Origin: Vibrio sp. SCSIO 43136
GTDB taxonomy: Bacteria > Pseudomonadota > Gammaproteobacteria > Enterobacterales > Vibrionaceae
Direction: 5' to 3'
Assembly: GCF_023716565.1 (NCBI RefSeq)
Contig: NZ_CP071848.1
Coordinates: 1,488,001-1,552,000, forward strand
DNA: 64,000 nt
The position numbers and the translations under genes were made by a program. Of this stretch, positions 1 through 9,655 are shown one piece after another (position 1 is the stretch's first letter; each line of letters starts with the position of its first letter). The notes beneath the pieces are model-generated. The model was not told the origin of the DNA and did no database searches. It saw nothing but the letters and a program-made list of their open reading frames with translations.

Positions 1-2321
1 TCTCTAAACAGCACAGGGGTGCCCACGCTAACAGAGGCTCGAGTAGCGCTTTGAAGTTGATAGCTAACACCTCGTGAGCCTTTACCTTCCGTGTCTAAGT
101 TGAACTCATACTTAAGCTGTTTGCCCGCAGGCTCTACTTGAATGTACTGGCTAATTAGGGTCTCTAAGTTTTTGACGCCACGTAAGCCAACTTCCGGTTG
201 GACCAACCAGAAATGGCTATTGTTAAGTGCGATATTAGCGACATATTCTGGCAAGATCCTAGCGTCGATTTGCACATTTTGGGAGTCAAAGTTAGGCGTA
301 ACCTTAGTCACTTCACCCACCTTTACACCTTGGTATTTAATTGGCATTCCTTTGGTAACACTTGACGTGTTATTGGAGGTTAATTGAATGTGTTTTCCAT
401 ACTTACGAGCTTCGTTGTAGCTGTCATAGAGCTTCCACTGTTTGCCGATTTTATTCTCTACACCTTCCAGCGTATCAAATGCAATCCCGCCTTTGATTAA
501 TGTAGCCAGTGGTGCTGCGGTAATGTTTACACCGCTGAGATCTGCTGTGACCTCTACGCCAGAGCGATTCCAGAAAACACTGTTTTTGCTAAGAACATGC
601 TGATATTTACGATCCAATCGTAAATGGATCAGCACTCCTGTTTTACCTAGCTTGAAGCCAGCCACTTTGCCCACAGGTAAGTTGCGGTAAAGTAATGGGC
701 TCCCTACAGATACAGGAGGCAACTCATCACTGAGTAGTGTTAAATCAACGCTGCCAGACTTGTTGAAATCTGCCAGTTCCGCTAAAGATTTATTGGCAAA
801 TAAGTTATAGGTGGATTTTGGCGCCGATTTTCCTTCACTAACGAAGCTAATCGATCCACTCAACAGTTGTTTTGCTGGTGGCACGGTGACATTTAGACCC
901 GTTTCGGTGAATTCGGCGGTAGCAGAGCCGGTGACAAAGAAACGATTATTAGCCTTAATAAGGTGGGCGTATTCGTGATTCACCAGAACTTCAAACAGGA
1001 CATCGTCCTGTTCAAGCGCCACATTGGTCACACTGCCAACGCTAATGCCTTTGTACAAAAGCTCGGTACCGGCTTCCAGACCAAAGGTATTATCCGCTTT
1101 TAGCGTCAATTGCAGAGCACCTTCTGTTGCTCTGATATAGGTGTCTTTACGGATAGCGGTGAAGTTTCGGTTTCTATCACCATCTCCCGGGATCATGGTG
1201 AGGTAGTTGCCTGTAAGAAGGTTACCGATATTTTCAACACCTGAAAGGGAGAGTTTGGCCTCTTCCAATAGAAATTTTGTTCCACTGTTTAACGCATCAG
1301 AAAAGCTCGGTTGGATTGAGGCATAAGCAATGATGTGTTCGTGATCATCACTGAGTTGAACGTCGGTGATCTGACCAATTTCTAGTCCGCGATACATGAT
1401 TGGAGCGCCATTGGCACTGACTTTATTATCGCTAGGCAGTTCAATTTCGATTGGAATACCTCGACCAGCAGTGGCTAGGTCAGGGTAGAGTTTAAATTGT
1501 GAACCTTCAGTGACGGCGTCACCTTCATCAGGGGAATCTACCGCAATTGCTCCTCCTAATAGCGCACTCAAGCTCTCCATATGGATATCTACGCCATTAA
1601 AACCAACTTTAGCGCCGATTCCACTGACATTCCAAAAGCGGCTGTCACTGTTAATCAGGTTAGAATATTCGTCGTCGATGACTGCATGGATGCGAACATG
1701 TTTTGCGTTCTCGTCAAGCTGAAAGCTAAACACTTCACCAATTGGAATTTTTTTGTAGACGATTTGCGAACCGATAGAGATAGACCCTAGTTCGTCTGAA
1801 ATTAGGGTGATATTTAGCCCTTTGTCTGCCAGCAAGTCACTTGGACTTTTATCGAGCCCAATGTACTTGGTTTTCACCGTAGATAGGTCGACCGGTTCGG
1901 TATTTCCTCCTGGGTGAATGGAAATGTAGTTACCTGATACCAAAGCATCTAAGCCAGAAACCCCGGAGAGGCTCGCAGTGGGTTTCACGAGCCAAAAGCG
2001 TGTTTTATCACCAAGTAGTTGAGTCGCTTCAGGGTAGATATCGGCTTCAACAAAGATATTGGAGAGATCTTTAGACAGTTTGATATCTCTCACCATGCCG
2101 ACCTCAAGGCCCTGATAACGAATGGTAGTTCGCCCAGCGATCATCCCTTGTGCGTCTGGGAATGAGATTTGGATTCTCTGACCAGCTTCATTGATGGCCT
2201 TGAACACTAACCAACCAGCAAGACACAAGGTAATCAGTGGCAATAGCCACAGAGGGGATACCCCAAAATCTCGCTTAACACGAGGTTGGTGAGAGCTTTG
2301 TGAGGTATTACTACTATTCAT
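1..2321 (-). CDS. letB: LetB (YebT)-type MCE lipid-transport protein, partial
   Basis: The 5' part of a long MCE (mammalian cell entry) protein that leaves the window at base 1; about 773 codons are visible and no stop is reached. After a short cytoplasmic tail there is one membrane helix (about residues 22-40). MCE repeats then begin near residues 45, 170, 288, 403, 525, 642 and 758, each with the pattern G-x-x-(I/V/L)-x-Y-(R/K/Q)-(G/N)-(L/I/V)-x-(V/I)-G. Seven repeats fit E. coli LetB/YebT (seven) rather than PqiB (three). LetB stacks as a hexameric tunnel across the periplasm and moves lipids between the membranes. The ATG at 2321 overlaps the letA stop by 8 bp, so the two are translationally coupled. 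An exact matS site (1510-1522) lies inside the gene. The product is inferred from repeat count and neighbour. Confidence 0.9.
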   Translation of the reverse strand, partial: MNSSNTSQSSHQPRVKRDFGVSPLWLLPLITLCLAGWLVFKAINEAGQRIQISFPDAQGMIAGRTTIRYQGLEVGMVRDIKLSKDLSNIFVEADIYPEATQLLGDKTRFWLVKPTASLSGVSGLDALVSGNYISIHPGGNTEPVDLSTVKTKYIGLDKSPSDLLADKGLNITLISDELGSISIGSQIVYKKIPIGEVFSFQLDENAKHVRIHAVIDDEYSNLINSDSRFWNVSGIGAKVGFNGVDIHMESLSALLGGAIAVDSPDEGDAVTEGSQFKLYPDLATAGRGIPIEIELPSDNKVSANGAPIMYRGLEIGQITDVQLSDDHEHIIAYASIQPSFSDALNSGTKFLLEEAKLSLSGVENIGNLLTGNYLTMIPGDGDRNRNFTAIRKDTYIRATEGALQLTLKADNTFGLEAGTELLYKGISVGSVTNVALEQDDVLFEVLVNHEYAHLIKANNRFFVTGSATAEFTETGLNVTVPPAKQLLSGSISFVSEGKSAPKSTYNLFANKSLAELADFNKSGSVDLTLLSDELPPVSVGSPLLYRNLPVGKVAGFKLGKTGVLIHLRLDRKYQHVLSKNSVFWNRSGVEVTADLSGVNITAAPLATLIKGGIAFDTLEGVENKIGKQWKLYDSYNEARKYGKHIQLTSNNTSSVTKGMPIKYQGVKVGEVTKVTPNFDSQNVQIDARILPEYVANIALNNSHFWLVQPEVGLRGVKNLETLISQYIQVEPAGKQLKYEFNLDTEGKGSRGVSYQLQSATRASVSVGTPVLFR
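1510..1522. promoter_or_regulatory. matS: matS site (MatP binding), exact match
   Basis: GTGACGGCGTCAC fits the consensus GTGACRNYGTCAC at every defined position. It lies within letB. MatP binds such sites to organise the terminus macrodomain. Confidence 0.8.
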
Positions 2322-3561
2322 TGTTGTTTTTATCCTGATTTGAATTTGGATAGTTATCCCAGATAAGTCTAGGATCTAAGCTTTCTGCTGCGAGCATGGT
2401 CATTATCACGACAATACCAAAAGCGACAGCGCCATAACCGGGTGTGAAATCAAGTATTTGACCTCGGTCAACCAAAGTAAGCATGATTGAGATAACGAAC
2501 AAATCCATCATCGACCATTTACCGATCCACTTCACGGCGAAATAAATCATCATTCTTTGTTTGTGGAAGATTCGTCGCTTAAAGCGAATCGCCAGCATGA
2601 TGTAAGCCAGCCCTAAGATTTTTGCTACAGGCACGACGATACTGGCGACAAAGATAATTAATGCGATCCCCGGCATCCCATTTTTTACGAGTGACGCTAC
2701 ACCAGAGAAAATGGTGTCCTCTAAGCGTTTGCCATTAGTCAAGAGAATTGAAATAGGAATCACGTTAGCTGGAATAATGGCGACACTTGCTGCGAATAGG
2801 TACATCCAGGTCTTCTTCATCGAGTTTGGTACTCGGTGGTGCAGCGGTTGATGACAACGTTCACAGTGACTGCCTTCTGGTTGTGAAAGGTGACACATGT
2901 GGCAATGCACATCTTTGTGATCAAAATGGTAATTGCTTTCTTGTTGCCAAGCTTCCCAGTATTGCTGGCCGTTGTAGCGAGAGATTAGAATCAGGGACAG
3001 CACTTGCAGCATGATGAGTCCCATCAATCCCCAACCGACAAATATGTCTGAGTAGTCTTGCAGTTTAAAGCAAGAAATTGCGATGCTGGCAAGAAAGACA
3101 TCTATCATCACCCAGTGTTTTAAGTGATGCGCGAAGAAGGTCGATGTCTTGAGTAATGAAAACCATCGCTGATGCAGAGCAACGTGGGATAACACAACAA
3201 ATAAACAGACAAGAAAGGGAGCCAATGATGCGCAAAACACTACTAAGATCCCTAGCGCCATAAACCCTTCTTCTACCAAAATCGCAGGACCATCAAGGAT
3301 GGTGGCCGGGATGGTCACGCCAAATAAGCGAATGGTGATAAATGGGAAAAAATGAGAGGGGATAAATAGTAATAAACACGTTAGTGCTAACGCCAAGTTA
3401 CCGTTTAGAGAGTGGTCTCGACTCTGGTACAAATGGCTATTGCAACGAGGGCAATAGGCGCTACTGCCTCGTTTGAGGTCAACGATATCGACAGCCAGTT
3501 CGCAGCCGGGGCAAAGGCGGGTCTGTTTTTCTGAACTCGAGTCAGTTAGAACAGAGGGCAT
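2314..3561 (-). CDS. letA: LetA (YebS/PqiA family) membrane protein
   Basis: 415 residues, close to E. coli YebS/LetA (427). It has the PqiA-family layout of two repeated modules, each a zinc-ribbon-like cysteine cluster followed by about four membrane helices. The first cluster is CPGC...CPRC near residues 18-40 and the second CHMC...CERC near 218-236. LetA is the inner-membrane partner of the MCE protein LetB and is thought to feed lipids into or out of the LetB tunnel. The next gene, letB, overlaps its stop codon by 8 bp, which makes letAB an operon. The gene follows an ABC exporter on the same strand after 27 bp and may share its transcript. Confidence 0.9.
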   Translation of the reverse strand: MPSVLTDSSSEKQTRLCPGCELAVDIVDLKRGSSAYCPRCNSHLYQSRDHSLNGNLALALTCLLLFIPSHFFPFITIRLFGVTIPATILDGPAILVEEGFMALGILVVFCASLAPFLVCLFVVLSHVALHQRWFSLLKTSTFFAHHLKHWVMIDVFLASIAISCFKLQDYSDIFVGWGLMGLIMLQVLSLILISRYNGQQYWEAWQQESNYHFDHKDVHCHMCHLSQPEGSHCERCHQPLHHRVPNSMKKTWMYLFAASVAIIPANVIPISILLTNGKRLEDTIFSGVASLVKNGMPGIALIIFVASIVVPVAKILGLAYIMLAIRFKRRIFHKQRMMIYFAVKWIGKWSMMDLFVISIMLTLVDRGQILDFTPGYGAVAFGIVVIMTMLAAESLDPRLIWDNYPNSNQDKNNNE

Positions 3562-3588
3562 GATGCCCCCTGATACAAAGATGAATTG

Positions 3589-5379
3589 CTATGATTGAAC
3601 GCTGCCATACAGCGTCTGATATAAACCATCTTGTTCTACGAGTTCCTTATGGGTACCAGATTGGCTCACTTCGCCATCTTCAAGTACATAAATTAGGTCA
3701 GCTTGACGCACCGCAGATAAACGGTGTGCAACAATTAACGTGGTTCGGCCTTTTAAAAACTGACTGAGCGCTGTATGCAGGGCTGATTCAGTCGCTGTAT
3801 CTAGGGCAGACGTCGCTTCATCTAAGATAACAAAATCAGGGTCACTTAGAATCATTCGAGCAATCGCCAAGCGTTGCCTTTGTCCGCCTGACAAACGAAT
3901 GCCCTGACGGCCAACTTGTGTCTCTAAGCCGTCACTGAGCTGCTCGGTGACATCTTGCAGCTGCGCAATATCGAGTGCACGCCAAAGCTCATCATCGCTA
4001 TAGTGCCCGCCAAGGGTTAGATTATGCCTTAAGCTGTCATTAAAGAGTATAGGTTGTTGTAAAACAACGGCAAACTTATCACGTATAATATCAAAGCCTA
4101 TCTCTTCAGTAGAGTGGCCATTGACTGTGATAAGGCCCGCAGAGGGACGGTAGACTCCAAGCAGCAACTGGATCAGTGTGGATTTACCTCCGCCACTGGC
4201 ACCAACCAATGCGACTTTTTTTCCCGCTGGAATATCCATATTTAGTTGATTTAAGACCTGTTTATCACTGTTGTATGAAAATTCTAAGTCTCGAATGCGA
4301 ATATCGACGCTGCGGTCTTGGTTAAATGGATTCACTCGGCTGACAGGTCTGTGTTCTTCTTCCAATTCTAATAAGGTGTTTACACGGCTGAGGGCCGCTT
4401 TTGCACTGTACCATGAGAATTGAATACTCAGCAGCTCTTGCACTGGGGATAGCATAAACCACAGGTAGCCAAATACTGCGAAGATTTGCCCAATAGTGAG
4501 ATCGCTAAATAGTACCATTAGCATCGCAACGGCTCTAAACAGTTCGAATCCGATCAAAAATAGCAAAAATGAAACTCGGCCTGCGGCTTCTGATTGCCAT
4601 GCGTATTTGTCTGCATCTACACGAATTTGATTGGCCTGGTTTTTAAGCTCCTGCAAAAACTCTTTTTCTTTGTTGGCTGCTCTTAGCTGGTAAATGCCAT
4701 CCAATGTTTCAACTAGGCGGTTTTGAAAGCGCTCAAAAGATTGGTTTTCATGCTTTTTAAGGTGTTTTACCTTGCTTCCTAACTTGCGAGAGAAATAGAT
4801 GACAATGGGGTTGACCAGCAGGATAAACAGACCTAACCGCCACTCTAACCACAACAGCACACCTGCAGTTCCTATCACGGTTAATAAGCTGACGATAAAC
4901 TTGCTAAGGGTGCTCCCAATGAACTGATCGATGGTTTCGATGTCAGTGACTAGGTGGGAGTTGATGCCGCCACTGCCTCGGGTCTCATACTGGGATATAG
5001 AAATACGGCCCAGCTTTTCGAGCATGCGCACTCGCATCTTGTATGTGATGGTTTTTGAAACCAAAGTAAATTGTCGGCTTTGCCAGATGTTGAGGGCTTG
5101 GCTGGTGGCACGCATCACGACCACCATAAACAGGGTAAACATGATATAGCCAATGGCAGTTTGCCACTGCTGAGGCAGAACTGAGTTCATCATCGCCAGT
5201 CCTGAAGCTGGTTGGTCCAATAACACTTCGTCAACCATTAGTGGCATCAATAGTGGGATTGGCACACTGACTAAAGTGGCAGCAATTGCAATCAAGTTCG
5301 CCAGTATGAGCTTGTTTTTGTGTAATTTCGCTTGTGTTATCAGCCAACTCGGGCTAATAGTGTCTGAATACTGGGACAT
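3589..5379 (-). CDS. ABC exporter, fused membrane and ATPase domains
   Basis: 596 residues of the MsbA/type IV ABC exporter form. An N-terminal membrane domain of about six helices (residues 30-320) precedes an ATPase domain with Walker A GASGGGKST (about 393), signature LSGGQRQRLAIAR (about 495), Walker B FVILDEATSALD (about 516) and a switch histidine in IVAHRLS. It probably works as a homodimer in the inner membrane. The substrate cannot be told from the sequence. MsbA itself is usually about 580 residues and sits beside lpxK, which is absent here, so this is a paralogue. It is divergent from msrC (69 bp between starts) and upstream of letAB on the same strand. No strong ribosome binding site is visible before the ATG. 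Confidence 0.85.
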   Translation of the reverse strand: MSQYSDTISPSWLITQAKLHKNKLILANLIAIAATLVSVPIPLLMPLMVDEVLLDQPASGLAMMNSVLPQQWQTAIGYIMFTLFMVVVMRATSQALNIWQSRQFTLVSKTITYKMRVRMLEKLGRISISQYETRGSGGINSHLVTDIETIDQFIGSTLSKFIVSLLTVIGTAGVLLWLEWRLGLFILLVNPIVIYFSRKLGSKVKHLKKHENQSFERFQNRLVETLDGIYQLRAANKEKEFLQELKNQANQIRVDADKYAWQSEAAGRVSFLLFLIGFELFRAVAMLMVLFSDLTIGQIFAVFGYLWFMLSPVQELLSIQFSWYSAKAALSRVNTLLELEEEHRPVSRVNPFNQDRSVDIRIRDLEFSYNSDKQVLNQLNMDIPAGKKVALVGASGGGKSTLIQLLLGVYRPSAGLITVNGHSTEEIGFDIIRDKFAVVLQQPILFNDSLRHNLTLGGHYSDDELWRALDIAQLQDVTEQLSDGLETQVGRQGIRLSGGQRQRLAIARMILSDPDFVILDEATSALDTATESALHTALSQFLKGRTTLIVAHRLSAVRQADLIYVLEDGEVSQSGTHKELVEQDGLYQTLYGSVQS

Positions 5380-5448
5380 CGTTATGAGAATGAATCCTAT
5401 TATTAGTTGGAGTGGGCATTTTACATGCTTCTTAAGGATTTAAAAGAA

Positions 5449-5922
5449 ATGGATAAAACCAATTACAACACGCTTACCAAGCAAGTTATCGCACTGATTG
5501 AAGACGAAAAAGACCTGATTGCTAACTTATCTAATATTAGCGCAATTCTAAACATGGAGTTGGACCGCTTAAATTGGGTTGGCTTTTATTTAATGAAAGA
5601 AGATGAGCTTGTGCTCGGTCCATTCCAAGGCAAGCCCGCTTGTGTGAGAATTCCGGTTGGACGTGGTGTATGTGGAACAGCGGTTGCAACCAATAGTGTT
5701 CAACGCATACATGACGTTCACCAATTTGAAGGCCATATTGCTTGTGATGCTGCGAGCAATTCAGAAATCGTGATCCCTTTTTCGATCGGTAACGGGGTAG
5801 CTGGCGTACTAGATATCGACAGTCCAGAAGTGGGTCGGTTCGACCAAAATGATGAGGATGGGCTGGTTAGATTGATGAAAGAAGTGGAAAAGTTGCTCAT
5901 TTCCCAAGCTAACAGCGATTAA
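5449..5922 (+). CDS. msrC: Free methionine-(R)-sulfoxide reductase (GAF domain)
   Basis: 157 residues from the ATG at 5449; in-frame upstream starts at 5407 and 5425 exist, but homologues such as E. coli YebR begin at the equivalent of MDKTNYNTL, and AAGGA precedes this ATG. The protein is a single GAF domain. Cysteines fall at 65, 75 and 99 in the blocks GKPACVRIPVGRGVCGTAVA and HIACDAASNSEI, the same spacing as the three catalytic cysteines (84, 94, 118) of E. coli fRMsr. It reduces free methionine-R-sulfoxide in the cytoplasm, recycling through thioredoxin. The next genes are proQ and prc, the order seen in enterics (yebR-proQ-prc). Confidence 0.92.
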   Translation: MDKTNYNTLTKQVIALIEDEKDLIANLSNISAILNMELDRLNWVGFYLMKEDELVLGPFQGKPACVRIPVGRGVCGTAVATNSVQRIHDVHQFEGHIACDAASNSEIVIPFSIGNGVAGVLDIDSPEVGRFDQNDEDGLVRLMKEVEKLLISQANSD

Positions 5923-6022
5923 ATTGAGCCTTGGTTGTGGTTTTTTAAAGGTATGTCACTATAATAGCCAGAATTAATGACATGAACCCTCTGCGGAAAG
6001 GCCGCAATAACCAGGAATCCTC

Positions 6023-6640
6023 ATGGAAAACACTGAAAAGTTAAAAAACAGCAAAGAAGTAATTGCATATATTGCTGAATGTTTCCCTAAGTGCTTTACT
6101 TTAGAAGGTGAAGCAAAGCCACTGAAAATTGGTATCTTTCAAGATCTTGCTGAGCGTCTAAGTGAAGACGAAAAAGTAAGTAAAACTCAGCTACGTGCTG
6201 CACTACGTCAGTACACTTCATCTTGGCGTTACCTACATGGTGTAAAACCTGGTGCGGTTCGTGTTGATTTGGATGGTAACGAGTGCGGTGTTCTTGAAGA
6301 AGAACATGTTGAACACGCAAAGACTGCATTAGCAGAAAGCAAGGCACGTGTTCAAGCTCGTCGCAAAGAGAAAGCACGTGAAGAAGCAAAAGCGAAGAAA
6401 CCAGCAGCTAAAAAGCCAGCTCGTCCTTCTAAGCCAAAAGCTCAAAAACCAAAGAAAGAAGCGCCTGTAGAAACTCGTGCTCTTAATAACGATGAAATCA
6501 CTATTGGTAACAAAGTGAACGTTAACATGGGCAAGGGAAATATGGCCGCTACGATTGTAGAAATTAATAAGGATGATGTACGCGTGCAACTCAATAACGG
6601 CCTACAGATGGTTGTTAAGGCGGAGCATCTGCGTGCATAA
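6023..6640 (+). CDS. proQ: RNA chaperone ProQ
   Basis: 205 residues. The N-terminal ProQ/FinO domain (about 1-120) carries conserved blocks [14 protein letters not shown] and [21 protein letters not shown] lysine/alanine/proline-rich linker (about 120-155) follows, and the C-terminal Tudor-like domain ends [13 protein letters not shown]. The linker is shorter than in E. coli ProQ (232 residues). ProQ binds structured small RNAs and mRNA 3' ends. AGGA sits just before the start. prc follows after 17 bp, so the two are probably co-transcribed. Confidence 0.97.
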   Translation: MENTEKLKNSKEVIAYIAECFPKCFTLEGEAKPLKIGIFQDLAERLSEDEKVSKTQLRAALRQYTSSWRYLHGVKPGAVRVDLDGNECGVLEEEHVEHAKTALAESKARVQARRKEKAREEAKAKKPAAKKPARPSKPKAQKPKKEAPVETRALNNDEITIGNKVNVNMGKGNMAATIVEINKDDVRVQLNNGLQMVVKAEHLRA

Positions 6641-6657
6641 AGGAGATAATCCTACGC

Positions 6658-8661
6658 ATGAAATGTCGTTCTAAACTGACACTGTTAGCTGCTAGCCTTT
6701 GGCTGGCAGCTTCAGCCCAAGCGGTTGAGCCTAAATACTCATCTGACGATCTTACCGCTCTGGTTCCTGAAGTGCAGCATGCTACTGCTGCAAAGCGAAT
6801 CACCTCGCGCCTTACCCGTTCTCATTACAAGCATTTCAGTCTCAACGACGAGTTTTCTCAAGCGATGTTTGATCGCTACGTCGGGATGCTTGATTACAAC
6901 CGCAATATTTTCACTGAAGCTGATATCGAACGTTTCTCTGCAGAGTCGACATTGCTCGATGATCAGCTGAAATCTGGCAGTAACTCTACTGCGTTTAAGC
7001 TTTACAATCTCGCTAATGAAAAACGCTTCGAGCAGTTTGCTTTTGCGCTTTCGTTGCTGGACAAAGAAATTACCTTCGATGCTGATGAGAGCATGACGGT
7101 GGATCGTAGTGAAGCGGCATGGCCAACTGACCAAGATGAAATTAACGAGCTTTGGCGAAAACGGGTCAAATACGATGCGTTAAACCTTAAGCTCACTGGT
7201 AAAGAGTGGCCTGAAATCAAAGAGATGCTGACCAAGCGTTACAACAACGCTATGAAACGCATCACTCAGACCAAAAGTGAAGATGTATTCCAGCTTTACA
7301 TGAACGCCTTTGCTCGTGAAGTTGATCCGCATACCAGTTACTTGTCACCGCGCAGTGCAGAGCAATTCCAGTCTGAAATGAACCTTTCTTTGGAAGGCAT
7401 TGGTGCTGTATTGCAAATGAGCGACGATTATACAGTGATCCGTTCTTTGGTCGCTGGTGGCCCTGCGGCTAAGAGCAAGCAGCTTAATGACGGCGACCGT
7501 ATTATAGGTGTTGCGCAAGACAAAAAAGAGATGGTTGATATCATCGGCTGGCGTTTAGATGACGTGGTGCAACTGATCAAGGGACCTAAGGGTTCTAAAG
7601 TGCGTTTGCAGATTTTGCCAGAAGGTAAGGGTGCAAAAAGTTACGATGTAACCATTGTCCGCGATAAGATCCGCCTAGAAGACCGCGCTGTGAAGTCTGA
7701 AGTGATTGAGCAGGGTGGTAAGAAGATTGGTGTGCTAGAAGTACCTAGTTTCTATGTAGGTCTTTCAAAGGATACTGATGCATTAATCAACGAGCTTAAA
7801 GAGCAAAATGTTGACGGCATCGTGGTGGATTTGCGCAATAACGGCGGTGGTGCTTTAAGTGAAGCGACGGCGCTTTCTGGGTTATTCATCACCAGTGGTC
7901 CGATTGTTCAGGTACGTGATAGTTATGGCCGAATAGAGCAAAACAGTGATACTGCGGGTGAGATCAGTTACCAAGGTCCTTTGACCGTATTGATCAACCG
8001 TTACAGTGCGTCTGCGTCTGAGATTTTTGCTGCCGCAATGCAAGATTATGGCCGAGCGGTGGTTCTCGGCGAGAACTCATTCGGTAAAGGTACTGTTCAG
8101 CAACATCGTTCTTTAAACCAGATCTATGATTTGTTTGAGAAAGAATTGGGTTATGTCCAGTACACTATTCAAAAGTTCTACCGTGTAAATGGCGGCAGTA
8201 CTCAAAATAAAGGCGTAGCACCGGATATTCCATTCCCAACGGCAATTGATCCAGATGAAACCGGTGAGAGTGTTGAAGATAACGCACTGCCTTGGGACAT
8301 GATTGCAGCAGCGGAATACAGCCAAGTTGGCAATCAATCTAAGTTAATTGAAGCGTTAATTAAGAAGCACAATGAACGAATCTCAACCGATTTGGAATAT
8401 CAGTTCATTGCAGAAGATATCCAGACTTATCAGCAAGAAAAAGAGCAAAACACGCTTTCTCTAAACGAAAAAGCTCGCAATAAAGAGCAAGAAGAAGCGG
8501 AAGCTAAACGCTTGGCTCGAATCAATAAGCGCCAAAAATTGGCAGGTCATGAGGAATTTAAGAGCCTCGATGATGTGCCAAAGGATTATGAAGCGCCGGA
8601 TGCTTACTTAGACGAAGCTGTTGCCATCACCGTAGATATTGTCAATAAAAACAACGTGTAA
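6658..8661 (+). CDS. prc: Tail-specific periplasmic protease Prc (Tsp)
   Basis: 667 residues (E. coli 682) with an N-terminal signal peptide ending near SAQA. A PDZ domain (about 225-310, with LSLEGIGAVL and GGPAAKS) is followed by the C-terminal-processing-peptidase core. The catalytic dyad is visible: Ser452 in SASASEIF and Lys477 in FGKGTVQ, matching the E. coli numbering. Prc degrades or trims periplasmic proteins from their C-termini, including penicillin-binding protein 3 and the murein endopeptidase MepS in E. coli. A strong SD (AAGGAG, 6640-6645) precedes it. A rho-independent terminator follows at 8676-8704. Confidence 0.96.
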   Translation: MKCRSKLTLLAASLWLAASAQAVEPKYSSDDLTALVPEVQHATAAKRITSRLTRSHYKHFSLNDEFSQAMFDRYVGMLDYNRNIFTEADIERFSAESTLLDDQLKSGSNSTAFKLYNLANEKRFEQFAFALSLLDKEITFDADESMTVDRSEAAWPTDQDEINELWRKRVKYDALNLKLTGKEWPEIKEMLTKRYNNAMKRITQTKSEDVFQLYMNAFAREVDPHTSYLSPRSAEQFQSEMNLSLEGIGAVLQMSDDYTVIRSLVAGGPAAKSKQLNDGDRIIGVAQDKKEMVDIIGWRLDDVVQLIKGPKGSKVRLQILPEGKGAKSYDVTIVRDKIRLEDRAVKSEVIEQGGKKIGVLEVPSFYVGLSKDTDALINELKEQNVDGIVVDLRNNGGGALSEATALSGLFITSGPIVQVRDSYGRIEQNSDTAGEISYQGPLTVLINRYSASASEIFAAAMQDYGRAVVLGENSFGKGTVQQHRSLNQIYDLFEKELGYVQYTIQKFYRVNGGSTQNKGVAPDIPFPTAIDPDETGESVEDNALPWDMIAAAEYSQVGNQSKLIEALIKKHNERISTDLEYQFIAEDIQTYQQEKEQNTLSLNEKARNKEQEEAEAKRLARINKRQKLAGHEEFKSLDDVPKDYEAPDAYLDEAVAITVDIVNKNNV

Positions 8662-8675
8662 AGCTGATGATTTTA

Positions 8676-8704
8676 AAAAGCGAGCCAAATGGCTCGCTTT
8701 TTTT
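8676..8704 (+). terminator. Terminator after prc
   Basis: AAAAGCGAGCC, loop AAAT, then GGCTCGCTTTT running into a T tract. It ends the msrC/proQ/prc transcription unit. Confidence 0.9.
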
Positions 8705-8715
8705 GCAGGAAAAAT

Positions 8716-8737
8716 AAATGTGATTTAGATCAAAAAT
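8716..8737. promoter_or_regulatory. CRP-cAMP site
   Basis: AAATGTGATTTAGATCAAAAAT. The core TGTGA-N6-TCAAA differs from the CRP palindrome TGTGA-N6-TCACA in one base, and the flanking AAA also fits. It lies about 54 bp before the ATG at 8791, between the prc terminator and the next gene, which suggests cAMP control of that gene. Confidence 0.6.
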
Positions 8738-8790
8738 TTGGAGTTAATTGATAACAGCACCTACGCTTAAAGAAAAGAGGGGTGGTTGTT

Positions 8791-9453
8791 ATGCGAATGT
8801 TAATTCTGTTTTTGGCGATATTTACGCTAGGGGCTAAACAGGTAGATGTCCCAAAGAAGCCTGATCTTACTCAATTTAACCATCCTTTCTTGGTCGGTGA
8901 CTGGTATATGTTTAATCCAGATCCGGTCAACAGCAACGAGAATTTTTTAGCCATTCGCTTGTCTTTGGAATCAAATTATCAGTTCACGATAGAAATCCAA
9001 AAGAAAGATCATAGTGTGGATTACTGGGAAGGGCGTTATGAAGCTGATGATACAACCCTTGTCCTCGGTCTAGATAGTGATACGCCTCAGCTTTACTATT
9101 ACCACAATAACCATAACGCATTGAATCTTAATGGTGTAATGTTTCACAAAGGGCTTCCTGATGCCTTGGTTGGTTCTTGGACCAGTGAAACCTTGTTAGG
9201 TGATGACATTGCCGCTAGTGGCGTTAGTCAAATGGATCTAGAGCTGAAAGCTGACTTTGTGTTCTCATTTAGAGTAGTTTCTGACTCCGGCCTCGAAGCC
9301 ATCCACGAAGGAATTTACATCATCGAAGATGACCGTATTGTGCTTATGTATCCTGATGGCGAACAAGCATCTAGGTATACTTTGTCAGACGGTCAATTGA
9401 CTTTAGATAGCCAGAATTCGGATATGTATGCAGTTTTGAATCGAGTGAAGTAA
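8791..9453 (+). CDS. Secreted protein with two lipocalin-like repeats, unknown function
   Basis: 220 residues from the ATG at 8791. A GTG at 8782 is in frame but only 2 bp from the SD AAGAGG (8774-8779), so the ATG is preferred. A hydrophobic signal segment (MRMLILFLAIFTLGA) leads to two similar halves. Residues about 30-125 begin FLVGDWY and about 126-220 begin ALVGSWTS. Each then has L-x-L strands, an F-x-(F/I) strand, a (W/H)-EG-(R/I)-Y motif and a closing L-L strand, the layout of small beta-barrel lipocalin-like domains. I do not recognise the family by name. A CRP-type site lies upstream and a terminator downstream, so it is probably its own transcription unit. Confidence 0.75.
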   Translation: MRMLILFLAIFTLGAKQVDVPKKPDLTQFNHPFLVGDWYMFNPDPVNSNENFLAIRLSLESNYQFTIEIQKKDHSVDYWEGRYEADDTTLVLGLDSDTPQLYYYHNNHNALNLNGVMFHKGLPDALVGSWTSETLLGDDIAASGVSQMDLELKADFVFSFRVVSDSGLEAIHEGIYIIEDDRIVLMYPDGEQASRYTLSDGQLTLDSQNSDMYAVLNRVK

Positions 9454-9528
9454 TCAGAACGCTAGATTTCTGTTTCTTAGCGAGTTTGTATATTATATAG
9501 GGCAGACTGACCAGCCAGAGCTCAAGTC

Positions 9529-9565
9529 AACAAAGCGAGTGTTTAGCACTCGCTTTGTTTTGTTT
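9529..9565 (+). terminator. Terminator before pepN
   Basis: Stem AACAAAGCGAGTG / CACTCGCTTTGTT with loop TTTAG and a T-rich tail. It ends the transcript of the two-repeat envelope protein gene. Confidence 0.85.
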
Positions 9566-9655
9566 CATTTCATCGCAATCTGGGTCAGAACATATTGGTT
9601 TGGAACTTTATTAAGGATGCCAACCGATATTAGAAAGGAATATAAGGAAAATATA

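Noticed and set aside
142-387. Short plus-strand open frame inside letB
   Set aside because: It lies opposite conserved MCE repeats and has no start signal; a shadow of the real gene.
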